A DNA stretch of 64,000 nt from Myrica gale. Its lineage: Eukaryota; Streptophyta; Magnoliopsida; Fagales; Myricaceae. The position numbers were made by a program, and so were the translations under genes. Below are positions 1 through 13,996 of this stretch, piece after piece. Every line of letters begins with the position of its first letter. The first letter of the stretch is position 1. The stretch covers positions 14,526,001-14,590,000 of the forward strand of contig OZ005615.1 of the NCBI GenBank assembly GCA_963930655.1. Reading direction: 5' to 3'. The notes beneath the pieces were generated by a model that worked only from the letters and a program-made list of their open reading frames with translations, did no database searches and was not told where the DNA came from.

Positions 1-759
1 ACAATTGAACAACAAAGGGTTTTCTCATGACTTACACAAGAAAGAAAGGGTTTGCTCATGGATACTATTGGAAGCAAAAAAGAAAGAAAGAGGGGCACTG
101 CAATACAAGCACTACAAGTTCTGATCCAAGTTGATTTACTCAGCATGTTGCAATGTTAGCTAAATACATTTGAACCATTTTTATTCTTTAAAATCTGCAA
201 GCAAGTTCCTATGTGCTGTGGGGTTTCTGTTATCATTATTGGTGCTTCCCACAATTCAGTTGTCGCTTAATCATCTACCTGGAGTCTTAAGTCCTTTTTT
301 TTATCAGAATTCTCAGATACCTTTTTTATTCATAATTCTTGCATTTTCTCATCCTTCAGTCCCTTTAGATGTGGTTGTGGTCGAGGCATTGTTACTACTA
401 TTGCCCCTTCAGAGAAGTCCTAGATCATTCACCACTGTCAGAGTTGACCTTGTTGTTAAGTTTTTTGAAGCTTAAGATGTTCTGTTGATATCATATTCTG
501 TAAAATATTTTTAAAGAATTCCTCAGTGAATTTGATTTCCTAAAACCAACCATCTGGAAGAGCAGAAAGATTTGAGCGACACTCATCTATTTGTGAATCA
601 GTTTTTGAAAACAAATAAAGTATTTTCTTGGTATTTAGAAAGAGACTATTTGGATTTTCAAGTTATCCGATTTAGATTACCTCAATCGGGCTCTAGAAAA
701 TAATAGGCTGGGAAGAAGAGAAGATGCATGACCTCTGCTGATATTATATGATTTTGCAG
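1..759. other. Left flank and presumed CPN60 intron, no gene recognised
   Basis: No convincing coding exon is visible. The last part, ending in a pyrimidine-rich stretch and TTGCAG at 754-759, is the intron preceding the first recognisable CPN60 exon. A 101-codon open frame at 170-475 has a composition like random AT-rich sequence and matches no family I know. The upstream CPN60 exons expected here are missing or too decayed to see. Confidence 0.5.
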
Positions 760-1413
760 CTGAGGATGGCTTTCGAGAAGAGTACTGCCCTGTTTGATAA
801 GGAGAAAGCACAGGAACGACTATCAAAGCTATCTGGTGGTGTGGCTGTGTTCAAGGTATGTCATGCACCTTTTAAACTTACTGTGGAGTGGTGAACAGTT
901 GCCTCATAGTCAGTTAATCATCTTCTCTAAGGTTGGAGGGGCCAGTGAAGCAGAAGTCGGGGGAAAGGAAAGATAGGGTCACAGATGCTTTAAACGCTAC
1001 GAGAGCAGCTGTGGAAGAGGGTATTGTGCCAGGTAAGTACAATATTGTTAATCATCTAAGATAGATATAGGCAAACCTGATGCAGAACAATTATAACTTG
1101 ATTGCCCTCATTAGGTGGTGGTGTTGCTCTGTTGTATGCTACAAAATATTTGGAGAACCTTCCTACTGAAAGTGAAGATCAGAGAACAGGCATAACGATA
1201 ATCCAGAATGCTCTTAAGGTTTTCTTTGTTGAAAATCCTCAGCATGCTGTTCTATAGTTTATTCGTTGTACAGTGTTTTTTGACAGTGGACATTTTATTT
1301 GATATAGGCACCTACGTTCACAATTGCCTCCAATGCTGGTTTTGATGGTGCACTTGTTATTGGCAAATTGTTAGAACAAGATGATCATAATTGGGGTTTC
1401 GATGCTGCTAAGG

Positions 1414-1738
1414 GTTTGTTCCTTTGGAGAAGGAGGCTTTCTAATCCGATTGCTAAGGCCATTTGGAGAATGATCCCATCATGCTTATGGTGGTGTCTTT
1501 GGAGGGAGCGGAATAATAGATGTTTCGAAGATACCTCTTTGTCTTTGGTTCAATTGCAAGGGTTTATGTTATTCTCCCTTTTTTGTTGGGCTAATGTGAT
1601 GTTAGAATGCCCTTTTGCTGGCTTTGATGATTTTCTTAGTTTTATGGCTTGTTTAGATTAAGCGTCTTTGGTATAGTTTCTTGTACTACTTTCGCTTTTT
1701 CTAATAAAAGTTGACTTACTTATCAAAAAAAAAAAAAA
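1414..1738 (+). mobile_element. 5'-truncated LINE (plant L1 type), 3' end with poly(A)
   Basis: Directly after the CPN60 codons for AAKG the frame continues into a different protein, with MIPSCLWWCLWRERNNRCFE at the start of a tail of about 80 residues ending at TAA? or TAG near 1661. This W-C-L-W-R-E-R-N-x-R-x-F-E pattern is the C-terminal zinc-binding reverse-transcriptase region (zf-RVT) typical of plant L1-like LINEs. A short 3' UTR with AATAAA near 1702 and a 14-A tail at 1725-1738 follow. Together these show target-primed insertion of a 5'-truncated copy. I could not find a clear target-site duplication. The element sits at an exon end, so it removes or replaces the splice donor. Confidence 0.85.
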
Positions 1739-1902
1739 GAACTACAGTCACGGTCAAATTTCTAATTCATTTTTATAGTACTGGGCTTTTTTGTTCCCCC
1801 ATATGTGAAAAAGGGAAATATCCAACTTGTTGAGAGTCATAATTCACATGAAAAGTTTGAAGTCATGTCACATTGGACTAGGTTTAGGGATGATTATTTA
1901 TT

Positions 1903-2178
1903 ACCATGTTTGAGACATTATACCCACAAACTACCTATCCTAACACATTGCTCTCTCTGTCTATTTTTTTCGTCAAATTGAATAGATTTGACTTTTTTTT
2001 TTTAAATGAAATGATGATTATGTCCTTAAATGTAACCTATGAATTGATAATTTTTAAGGACATAATCGACATTTTGTATTACAAAAAAAAATTTCCGTCC
2101 AATTTGACAGAAAAAATAGATGGAGGTTCAATGTGTTAGGAATGGGTAGTTTGTGGGCGAAATATCTCAAACGTGGTA
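1903..2178. mobile_element. Foldback-type MITE with ~100 bp inverted arms
   Basis: The left arm (from TACCATGTTTGAGACATT at about 1903, through CCCACAAACTACC and CTAACACATTG, to TCAAATTG near 1980) is matched in inverted orientation by the right arm. The right arm runs from about 2095 to GTGGTA at 2178. An inner inverted pair (TTATGTCCTTAAA / TTTAAGGACATAA) lies between them. Nearly the whole 276 bp could fold on itself. It lies in the CPN60 intron and has no coding capacity. The target-site duplication is unclear (possibly TTTA), so the superfamily is not assigned. Confidence 0.75.
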
Positions 2179-2546
2179 CTTTAGAATGCAAAACACGTAG
2201 TAATTTGTAAGTGAAAATTGTATTTTTCTCTTATTTTAGCTATTGATTCAATCTCTCCTTTCCACTCGAGCAATAACAGTCCTTGTGCAAATCACAGGTG
2301 TATATGTTAACATGGTGGAGCAGGGAATTATCGATCCTCTCAAAGTAGTTAGAACAGCTTTGTTAGATGCTGCCAGGTAAAGATCGTAGTTGGTCAAGTG
2401 CAAAAACTGCATCTGGTATGTTTTTACGTTTCTCTAACATGTCTTGTTTCTTTGTTTCAGTGTCTCATTGCTTCTGACAACAACTGAGGCAGCTGTAGTG
2501 GATCATCCAGATGAGAAAAACAAGCCTCCGAGCCGTATGCCAAATT

Positions 2547-2634
2547 TGGATGACATGGATTACTAGAAGACTATTGTTAAAACCAATTCAAGCATAGATG
2601 GATGATATGGACTACTAGACGACTATTCTTAAAA
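2547..2634 (+). repeat. Small tandem duplication of the CPN60 3' end
   Basis: Bases 2547-2582 (the last codons, the stop and the next 16 bases) recur at 2599-2634 with a few substitutions. Both copies contain GGATGAYATGGAYTACTAG followed by a GACTATT-rich tail. The second copy lies beyond the stop codon and has no coding role. Confidence 0.7.
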
Positions 2635-2636
2635 TT

Positions 2637-3480
2637 ATTTTGACTGTTGACATCTATATGCCAGACCTCTCATTCATTTATTAAAAATCTCTAGAATATG
2701 AATTGCGGAACCCAAGCTTCGTCAAAATTTTTTTTTTTACAGGAATGAGAGTTATTGATGTGCACTTCAAAAATTCTGTTGAATGAGGATTGTTGAGGGT
2801 ATTGTCCAACTCTGTAATAAGAGCATTAGATCATGCCTTCCAGGACAGACCAAAGGAATGGGGGAAAAGGTACTGCATACCAACGGTTTTTTTTTTCTTC
2901 TGTACGAGGTTGTAAGAAATGTCAGTGAATTTCTGATGGCTACTTTTTTTTTTTTCCTAAGTAATTTCTGATGGCTACTTGAATGCACCTTCACCAAACT
3001 AGGAATACACAATTTTCTTTTCCGGCATACTTTATAGCTTATTAGAGATGTGTATAGATTTTAAAGACCCATTTATATGGAATACTTCATAATGTTTTGG
3101 CATGCAAAAATATTAAGAATTTTGCTGACTTTGAATGGGCAGAAAAAATTTCTAATGAGATTTTTGTTGTAGAATATAGTGCAGATTTTGTTGAGATCAG
3201 TGAGAAGTTTGTTTTAATTTGTAAAGAAAATTGTTGGATTTCGTAAAAAGGTATTGGAGTTTGTGAAAAATTAGTTGTGAATTTTTTTAAAAAAATATTA
3301 TTGACATCCAAACGTAGTGTTAAGAGAAAATTTTGTGAGTAACTTATTTGTAAAAAGTTAGTAAAAATGTTAAGAATATTTGATTGTAAAATTATTTTTA
3401 TTAATTTTTTTAAAAATAGTTAAATGGATTTTTAATGAAAAAGTATTAAAGTTTGTTGAAAAAATAAAGAGAATTTTTTA
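2637..3480. other. AT-rich intergenic spacer
   Basis: No gene is supported. It holds several T or A runs, a short direct repeat of TTTCTGATGGCTACTT at about 2930 and 2966, and a stretch at 3140-3300 of loosely repeated words such as TTGTAAAAAG and TATTGGAGTTTG. Those words resemble the interior of the MITE at 20917-21159 and, in reverse, part of phytoglobin intron 2. It may be old MITE debris. Confidence 0.45.
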
Positions 3481-3796
3481 TGTGCTGCTAAAGGTGGGTC
3501 CCTACATCGGCGGTCAATGTGACAGCCGCGGTAGATACCAAATTTTTAGCAGCGTTTTCGCAAAAACGCTGCTAAAAGTTTCAGCTTTAGTGGCGTTTTT
3601 TTTTAAAAAAAAATGCCGCTAAAGGGTGTTTGTAGAGGCGATCACTAACCGCCACTAAAAATCTAATTGTTCGCGGCCTTTTGCAAAAAAACGCCGCTAA
3701 AGACACGTTTTAGCGGCGGTCGGTAACCGCCGTTACAGGTCTAATTGTTAGCGCTACAAAACGCAGCTAAAGGGTGTCTTTAGCGGCGAGCTGACT
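3481..3796. mobile_element. DNA-transposon-like block of GCGGCG palindromes
   Basis: Repeated inverted motifs of the type TTTAGCGGCG...CGCCGCTAAAG occur at about 3548-3575, 3588-3625, 3632-3660, 3672-3705 and 3706-3740, often with AAAACGCTGCTAAA-like partners. Such palindromic subterminal repeats are common at ends of plant CACTA or other non-autonomous DNA transposons. I see neither a CACTA terminus nor a transposase, so this is a fragment or a non-autonomous element. It abuts the left edge of the phytoglobin array. Confidence 0.55.
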
Positions 3797-7205
<3,409 letters not shown>

Positions 7206-7485
7206 TGTTAGCCCAAGGTTGTTTTGCAAACAATCCTTCTTGATTTTGATGGTAACAAAATTTTCAATCTTGTTCAAGTCTTTTAGATTTTACATTGAAA
7301 TTTCATCCCAAGATCATTACATTTTTCATGTATCATGGGTTCTTTATTCTAAAATCTCTCTAAGCATACTTGATCATCATTACTCTTGTTAATTGATCAT
7401 CTTTTATATTGCAAGTGTTTTTGATAATTATTAAATTGGAGTAGTTGTTGTTAAAGAACAAATTTTTATGACCAAGTGTTGGAAG

Positions 7486-10400
7486 TGTGAGACCCCGGAA
7501 AATCAGTACGTACTCTGATGTAAGTTTAAGGATTTGGTGAATTGTTTTGAATTAAAGGAGGTCGTGGTATGATCTAAGCTTAATGAACATTATGGTTTAA
7601 TTTCAATGGATTAGATTTAAACCTTATGGTAGCTGACTTTAAGTTGCTGAATTTTTATTTCTTTTCAATATCCTTGATTATTTTTTTGAAGGATTATCTT
7701 ATGGATGATGTTATTGGGCTGCTAAGAATTTTATGTTGGGATTTAAAACCTAAGGCAATGGGCTGATGATGGGCTACTCGTACTTGGCCGAATATTAGGT
7801 GTAATTGGGCCATTGAAAATTTGTTTATGGGCTGCCTTAATATTTGAGATAGTGGACCCTTTGGATTGTGATATTGAGATGCTATAAGACTTAGAATATT
7901 AAGTGGATATTGGGCCTTTAAATTTATGATAATGGGCTTTAAATAATCATGAAAATGGGCTTTAAAAGTCATGGTATTGGGCTGCCATGAAACCCATGAT
8001 AATGAGCCTTGGAATGTTGTTATTGGGCCTTAATGAATTTGGTAATTGGGCCTTAGCCCTTGGGCTTATGAATTGAGCTTTAGGTGGTGATGTTGGGTCT
8101 TGAATAAAGGATGGATTGGGCTGCCCAATGGGCCTTGGAGTTAAGTTAATGATTAGTGGTGCTAATCCTCATTAAGCATGCTAAGTAACCAAGTGATGAT
8201 GCATGAACTAAACTAGTTGGATTTCAACCAAGGGAACCGAATTGGTTGAGCAAGCATTTAATGTGGCATTTGAAATATGTGGTGGGGTTGTTTTACGTGA
8301 AAGGCAAGAGGGGACAAGGAGACAAGCATGACAAAGCTGAAAAGTTAAAGAAAAGTGAAGAAACACCCCTTGACCGAATATTATGGCCAAGTTCATACTC
8401 TTTTGTCTTCACTTGTGACATTACATGCCTATCACACTCTTTCCACTTCATTTGTGTTACCTTGGTCGACCAACACAAAGCCAAGAGAAGAGAAAACCGA
8501 ACCAAGAAGAGAGAAAGAGAGAACCAAGGGAGAAAATAAACCAAAGCTTTGAACCAAAAGGTGGGATTTGGAGCTTGAATCAAGGGGAAACCCGTGTGAC
8601 AAGGGAGAAGAAGAGGGAGAAGAAAGAGGTGAAGGAAAAGGAGAGGTTTTGCAAGGAAAAGCAAGGAGAAAACAAGGGAACACCAAGGTAAAATTCGGAT
8701 CTACCATTTTCTCCTTGTTGGCCGAACTTCATGTAGTTGGATCTTGGATTTTTATGTTGTATTTTGGTTGGATCTTGATCATAGAAAACCTTAGGTTATG
8801 TAAAAGTTTAGATCTAACATATGTTGTGCTTGGCCGAATGGTATGCTTGTTTCCTTTTAGATCTTGTGTTGTTGAGGTCTCTAAATGATAGATCTAGAGT
8901 TGGTGGTTGTATATGATGAAGAAGTAAGATTGCAAGTTCAATGATTAGTGTTAAAATACAAAGAAAATGCATGTTGCAATTTTTTTTGGCAAGAAAAGTG
9001 GTGTTATTTGATGTGTTGGCCGAATAGCATGCCTTGTTAGATCTTGCTAGTGTTTTGTGATTGGTAGAATCTAGGTTGTGAATTTGTTTAAGGAGGATGA
9101 GATCACCATTGGAGATGAAACATAAGTTAAAAATTGCTTGAAATGGATGTTTGGCCGACTAGAGGACTATTTTTCCCGAGGTTGACTTTCCCGACCTGAG
9201 AGCTTGAGTTCCTTACCCAAACTTTTCTCATCCAAAAGCTTGGATTAAAGAGTCTAGGTCAAGCCTTGATATAATCATGATTAGGGTTAAGTTAAAGTAC
9301 TTAACTATCACCATTCATTCCTTAGTGGATTTTACGATGAATTTCCTCGAATAGTTTAACCGAACCGTATCGACATGTTTTACCGAATACTCGGTGTATT
9401 GAGAAGGAGATCTATTCCTTGTAGGCACCGAGCCAAGTGTGATCAAGGAAGGTTTGCAAGGAGTACAATAAGTGAATCTAACCCGTTTTTGGAAAACTAG
9501 AATGATACACAGCATAAGTTTTCTCGTGCATGACAAATTATTTCAAATCGAATATTTCAAGCATGTCGCATGATCATTTGCATGAGCACATGAAAGATAT
9601 TTTGATGCAAATGAAATTACGAAGTTTTTAAATGTGGCATGACATGTTCATTGCATAGAAACATGAAAGGTTATTTTATGCAAATGAAAAGAATATTGAT
9701 GAACGATAAGTAAAGCAAGGGGCTTTGGTCGGATCCGTACCAAGTTAGTGAGGTTCGATATCCATGCCGAGGGACGTTGTTCGTGAAGGATGGATGGATG
9801 GAACCTATGACATCCATGCCGAGGGACGTTGTTCGTGAAGGATGGGTTAGTCCGTGAGGTATGTGCAACCACACCGAGGAACGTTGCTCGAGAAGGTGTG
9901 ACACCTCTAAGGGTCGTGTCTAGCCATCAGGCCTGGGGCAACTTCAAGGGCTAGCTCGACCATATGTAAGGTCTCCAAGGGATGGGAGACAGTTTTGACG
10001 AGAACGGCACAACCCTGATTTCAGGGGGGCAAATGGAATGTAGCCCACAAGATAGAAATGAAATGTTTTTCCAAATGCAAGAGCTTTACAAGTGCAAGTG
10101 CATGACAGATGCAAACATGAGGCATGCATGTGCATGGTAGATGCAAACATGAGGCATGCATGTGCATCACGAGATTTATGTTATCAGTGCATGGTTACAA
10201 GTTCATGATTTTAAATTGCCATGTTTTTTTTAAGTTCATATTTTACTGTTATTCCTTACTGAGTCTTTCGACTCACGTTTTTTTTAAATCGTATCATTCC
10301 AGATCCACAAGAGTATCGGGAAGCAGAGGGTTAACCACCGTAGAACCCTAGCAGTGAGTTTTTGGTCCATTTTGATTTTAAGGGCAGCATGTTGCCCTCG

Positions 10401-10634
10401 TTAGTATGTGTATATATTGGTCAAGATGCACTGTAAATACTTCAATGAATGAAATATCTCAGTCACTGTGAGGATCCTGAGTGAGTTTCTGCTATGTTAT
10501 ATCTTAGATTCCGCTGCGATAATAATAATAACAAGTTCCGCTGCAAGAGTAAGTATAAGCGCTGGAGTATTCCCGGAGAATGCTCGCGACTGTCACTAAA
10601 CCCCCCCTCGTAAAGATAGCGTCGGGGCGTGACA
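7486..10634 (+). mobile_element. Ty3/Gypsy solo LTR, 3.15 kb
   Basis: It begins TGTGAGACCCCGG and ends GGGGCGTGACA, with a perfect 5 bp duplication GGAAG at 7481-7485 and 10635-10639. No primer site, coding domain or polypurine tract lies inside, so it is a solo LTR left by LTR-LTR recombination. Its ends and its 3' half (hairpin cluster, ACTGAGTCTTTCGACTCAC stem-loop at about 10257-10275, GCGTTC/GTCGGGGCGTGACA end) are related to the Gypsy LTRs at 21611 and 27023. Its 5' part differs: 7706-8140 is a degenerate series of TGGGCCTT / ATGGGCTTTAAA words, and it lacks the GTGTCGACAC array. Purine-rich sequence at 8462-8690 makes spurious open frames on both strands. None looks like a real gene. 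Confidence 0.88.
9758..9958 (+). other. Tandem hairpin cluster in the Gypsy solo LTR
   Basis: Three hairpins share a loop of the type GAGGRACGTTGYTCGWGAAGG: arms ATCCAT/ATGGAT at 9760-9765/9790-9795, CATCC/GGATG at 9811-9815/9840-9844, and CACACC/GGTGTG at 9870-9875/9895-9900. The last is enclosed by AGGT/ACCT at 9857-9860/9903-9906. A fourth stem, CTAGCC/GGCTAG, follows at about 9920-9954. The same architecture with different stem bases occurs in the other Gypsy LTRs. Confidence 0.7.
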
Positions 10635-10639
10635 GGAAG

Positions 10640-11110
10640 TGTCGACACATTGGAACTTGGTGTCGACACATTGAACTACTACCCGAGAGTTGTGATTTTC
10701 TGGCCTTCAAAACAATTTTTATGACTAAGTGTTGGAAGTGTCGACACATTGGACCATAGTGTCGACACATTGAATTAACACCCGAGAGTTTACATTTCTG
10801 GCATTCAAATGGTTTTTTGTCCAACTGTTGGAAGTGTCGACACATTGGACCGTAGTGTCGACACATTGAACTAACACCCGAGAGTTTACATTTCAGGCAT
10901 TCAAATGATTTTTTCTCTAAGTGTTGGAAGTGTCCACACAATAGACCTTGGTGTCGACGCATTGAACTAACACCCGCGAGTTTGCTTTTCAGGCCATTTG
11001 AAATGATTTTTTTGGCTAAGTGTTGGAATTGTCGACACATTGAACTAACACCCGAGAGCCTATTTCCAGATCAAGTTTAATGTGTCAACACATACAATCA
11101 ATGTGTCGAC
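10640..11110 (+). repeat. GTGTCGACAC palindrome array in the Copia 5' LTR
   Basis: About five repeats of roughly 95-100 bp each hold two copies of the perfect palindrome GTGTCGACAC (or one-base variants), followed by ATTGGACC or ATTGAACT, then ACACCCGAGAGTTTAC, a GGCATTCAAATG segment and AAGTGTTGGA. The array continues 5' of the Gypsy solo LTR insertion, which landed within it. Confidence 0.85.
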
Positions 11111-11940
11111 ACATCGTGGTATTTTGCAGAAAATCCAGAAACGACATCAACTCATTTCAACTTCCTCCAATTGTCTCAAATGTCCTCCAACGGCTTTTAA
11201 ACTTTACAAGATGACCCATGGTGCCCTAGAAGTTTTAAATAGAAGAAGATGAAGAGAGTGAAGGGAGTGTGCTGCGCTATTAACTCTTGCCCTAAATTCT
11301 AGAGAGAGAAAAAACTTTCAACAAGGAAGAAGCTTCACCAAACAAAAAGCTCGTAATTTCACCTGCAAATTCTGTAGCTCCTTTTGTAAATCTTGTCTCT
11401 TTGCACACCTCAGTACCTCATACTTGTTTATTCAGCTTAAAGAGTCTTTTTCTAAGATTCTCTTTGTACCCATTCTTGAAAAACATGTGAGTGTTTGTGA
11501 AAAACACTTGTCCTACTTCCTGAGTAGAAGAAATCCTCTAGGTTGTAAGGATTTGTGAGATTGAGTTTAAGTGTGAGCTCGAAAACACTTTGTAAAGGTT
11601 CCTTAGCACCCGAGAAGCTAAGGTCTAATTATTATTTGGAGAATAGTGAAGGAAGCCTAAGGAAGTCAATAGCCTTGGGGGTGGACGTAGGCAAGTGTTT
11701 GCCGAACCACCTAAAAGTCACGGTGTCATCTCTCTATCCTTATCTCCATTTACTGCTGATATTTATTTGTTGTACTTGTTTATCTTTCCTTTTACTCTTC
11801 ATTATAGTTCTTGGTTATATAGATCTTTCTCCTGCTCTTTAGAAATGATTCTTAGCATATTGGGTTTTATAAGAAAAAAGAACAAAAGTTTTTAAAAACC
11901 CAATTCACCCCCCTTCGTGGGTTATTTTTACCCTTTCAAT

Positions 11941-11952
11941 TGGTATCAGAGC
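11941..11952 (+). promoter_or_regulatory. Copia primer binding site (initiator tRNA-Met)
   Basis: TGGTATCAGAGC lies two bases after the LTR end. It is complementary to the 3' end of plant initiator tRNA-Met and is where minus-strand DNA synthesis would start. Confidence 0.93.
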
Positions 11953-11973
11953 TGATGCTAGACACTCTTTTAA

Positions 11974-13622
11974 ATGACAACCCTAGTTAGCACCTCCTTA
12001 GCTGAAGGGCAGTCGACAAATCGTCCTCCCTTGTTTAATGGAACCTCCTATAACTATTGGAAGGCAAGGATGAGAATCTACATCCAAGCCGTTGCGTATG
12101 ACCTGTGGAGAATCATTTTAAGAGGTCCTCGATTTCCCCAAGAAGCCGATGGAAAGCTCAAGGAAGAGAAAGATTTTGACGAGAATGATCTTAAACTCAT
12201 GTCTCTAAATTCTAAGGCTATGAATGTTCTATATTGTGCCCTTGATTCAAATGAGTTCAATCGTATCTCTGGATGCGATACTGCAAAAAAAATTTGGAAT
12301 AAACTTCAAGTATCCCATGAAGGTACGAATCAGGTAAAAGAAAGCAAGATTAGCATGCTTATTCATAGCTATGAACTTTTTAAGATGAGATCTGATGAAT
12401 CTATCTCTTCTATGTTTACTCGTTTTACTGATATCATAAATGGGCTTAAATCTCTTGGTAAAGAGTACACTAACGATGAAATGGTAAGAAAGATTCTCAG
12501 GTGTCTTCCTAAAGCTTGGGAACCCAAGGTCACTGCAATCCAAGAAGCCAAGGACTTGACGAAACTCTCCTTAGATGAGCTCGTGGGATCTCTCATGACC
12601 CATGAGATGAATCAAATTAAAGGAGATGAAGATGAAGGCAAAGGAAAAAGGGGTGTAGCCCTAAAGGCCACATACTCTAGTGAGGATGAATCTTCTGAGG
12701 ATGATGAGGAAATGACTTTATTCACTAAACGATTCAAGAAGTTCTTCCGCAAGGAACAAGGAGATAAACGTCCTTCAAGAAAATCAAATTACAAAGGTGA
12801 TAGCAGCAAAAAGAATGAAATCATCTGCTTCGGATACAAGAAGCTGGGTCACATAAAGTCGGAATGCCCCAATGTTGAGACTTACAAGAAGTCCAAGGAT
12901 TTCAAAAACAAAAAGAAAGCATTCTTGGCTGCATGGGGAGAATTCGATGAAAGTAGTAGTGAAAGCGATGAAGAAGTTGCAAACCTTTGCTTCATGGCTA
13001 AGGATAACGAAGATGAGGCACAAAGCTCTTCACTTGACTATTTTACTTTTGAGGAAAAGTACAAGATGCCTTTGATGAACAACATCTTGAGTTGAAAAGA
13101 ATATTTTCAAAGTATTGTTGTCTAAAAAAGAACCATGAATTGCTTATTCGAGAAAGTGATTCCTTAAAATGCCAAGTTGTTTCTCTTAAAGAAAATATTG
13201 CAAAAGTCACAAAAGAAAAGACAAATGTAATACATGAAGAGTCAATTGATTTAAAATTAGAAAACAATTGTTTGAGAGAAAAAGTTGAAACTCTTACACA
13301 AGATATTGCTAGATTTACTCAAGGAAAGAAGAATCTTGATATTCCCCTTGGTTCACAAAAATGTTGTTTCAACAAAAGCGGAATTGGCTATGAGTCAAGT
13401 GGATATAAAAAATTATATTCTGATATAATTATTAAGTCATCAATACCTTTCCTTATGTGCAACTTTTGTGGAAAGCATGGACACATCTCACACACATGTC
13501 CAACTAGAAAAGGATCCACTCATGGGATCAAATTTGTATGCATTCAAAAGGATAAGGTAAAGGGATTTGTATCTAATACAAATGGACCCGAAAAGGTTTG
13601 GGTACCAAAGATCAAGAGCTGA
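11974..13622 (+). pseudogene. Copia gag (capsid/nucleocapsid), frameshifted
   Basis: The ORF opens with ATG at 11974, 22 bases after the primer site. It encodes a Copia gag (UBN2/Retrotran_gag type): a start with N-R-P-P-L-F-N-G-T-S-Y-N-Y-W-K, a D-L-W region and an acidic stretch near residues 220-240. A zinc knuckle at about residues 285-299 reads C-F-G-Y-x4-H-x4-C, so the second Cys has become Tyr. A one-base loss near 13066 moves the frame, and the protein resumes as a charged coiled-coil-like segment (from 13092). There is an intact second knuckle CNFCGKHGHISHTC at about 13460-13501, then a TGA at 13620-13622. The product would package element RNA into virus-like particles. With the frameshift it cannot be made intact. 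Confidence 0.88.
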
Positions 13623-13996
13623 TCCTTTTTTGCAGGAATGCTTGGAGTCCAAAGACATCAAGGAACATTGGGTACATGGAGACAAAAGCTGGTTCACCTC
13701 CTTTTGTCTTAAGAATAAGGGGTCCGTTACTTTTGGTGACAATGGAAAAGGAAAGATACTTAGTGTTGGAAGCATTGGTACGTATCCTAATCCCACCATT
13801 GAAAATGTTCTTCTTGTCAAAGGTTTAAAGCACAATCTCCTAAGCATTAGCCAATTGTGTGACAAGGGAAACAGAGTCATTTTTGAATAATCAATATGTC
13901 TTGTTGAAAATATTGAAAGCAAGAAAGTCTTGTTTGTTGGACATAGATTTGAAAATGTGTACATTGTTCATTTAGAGAGTATCTCTTCAGAAAATA
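13567..13996 (+). pseudogene. Copia protease region, catalytic motif deleted
   Basis: The downstream part of the aspartic protease domain is recognisable: GDKSWFTSF, VTFGDNGKGKI and GLKHNLLSISQLCDKG, ending at TAA 13888-13890. The segment VLFVGHRFENVYIVHLES then continues to 13996. Between E-H-W (about 13660-13668) and G-D-K the stretch that normally carries the catalytic D-S-G and the following conserved Cys/His residues is missing. The protease is therefore inactive whatever the frame. Confidence 0.82.

Larger units (their letters stand above)
760..2566 (+). pseudogene. CPN60: Mitochondrial chaperonin CPN60 (HSP60), 3' half, broken
   Basis: Six exons are recognised by their translation and GT-AG borders: 760-855, 932-1032, 1115-1218, 1308-1413, 2298-2376 and 2461-2566 (stop TAG). 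They encode the C-terminal part of a group I chaperonin, including [58 protein letters not shown] and the C-terminal DDMDY. The pattern fits the mitochondrial rather than the plastid CPN60 family. A functional protein would be the ATP-driven folding ring of the mitochondrial matrix. This copy is dead. The N-terminal half is absent, and exon 932-1032 is one base too long (GGGGG run near 959-963), giving a frameshift and an in-frame TAG at 974-976. A LINE tail also begins exactly where the donor after 1413 should lie. Introns are retained, so it is a duplicated or decayed gene and not a processed copy. The upstream exons could lie outside the window. Confidence 0.9.
7206..11938 (+). repeat. 5' LTR of the Copia element, split by a Gypsy solo LTR
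   Basis: The LTR comprises 7206-7485 and 10635-11938, about 1.58 kb once the inserted 3,149 bp and one 5 bp duplication are removed. It starts TG and ends CA, immediately before the primer binding site. The matching 3' LTR is 20483-21610 plus 30404-30943. The two differ by indels: a MITE in the 3' copy, and about 150 bp lost near 21483. This indicates an old insertion. Confidence 0.88.

Noticed and set aside
170-475. A 101-codon hydrophobic frame at the left end
   Set aside because: There is no homology or codon pattern. It is probably intronic or intergenic to the CPN60 remnant.
1906-2139. A 77-codon frame in the CPN60 intron
   Set aside because: It lies inside the foldback MITE and is bounded by its arms.
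8246-8691. Overlapping open frames on both strands in the Gypsy solo LTR
   Set aside because: They come from a purine-rich AAGAGAGA tract. They are low-complexity, with no start context or homology.
10640-11110. Regular direct repeats with spacers resembling a CRISPR array
   Set aside because: The repeats are palindromic LTR minisatellite units in a plant retrotransposon, and spacers are repeated rather than unique.
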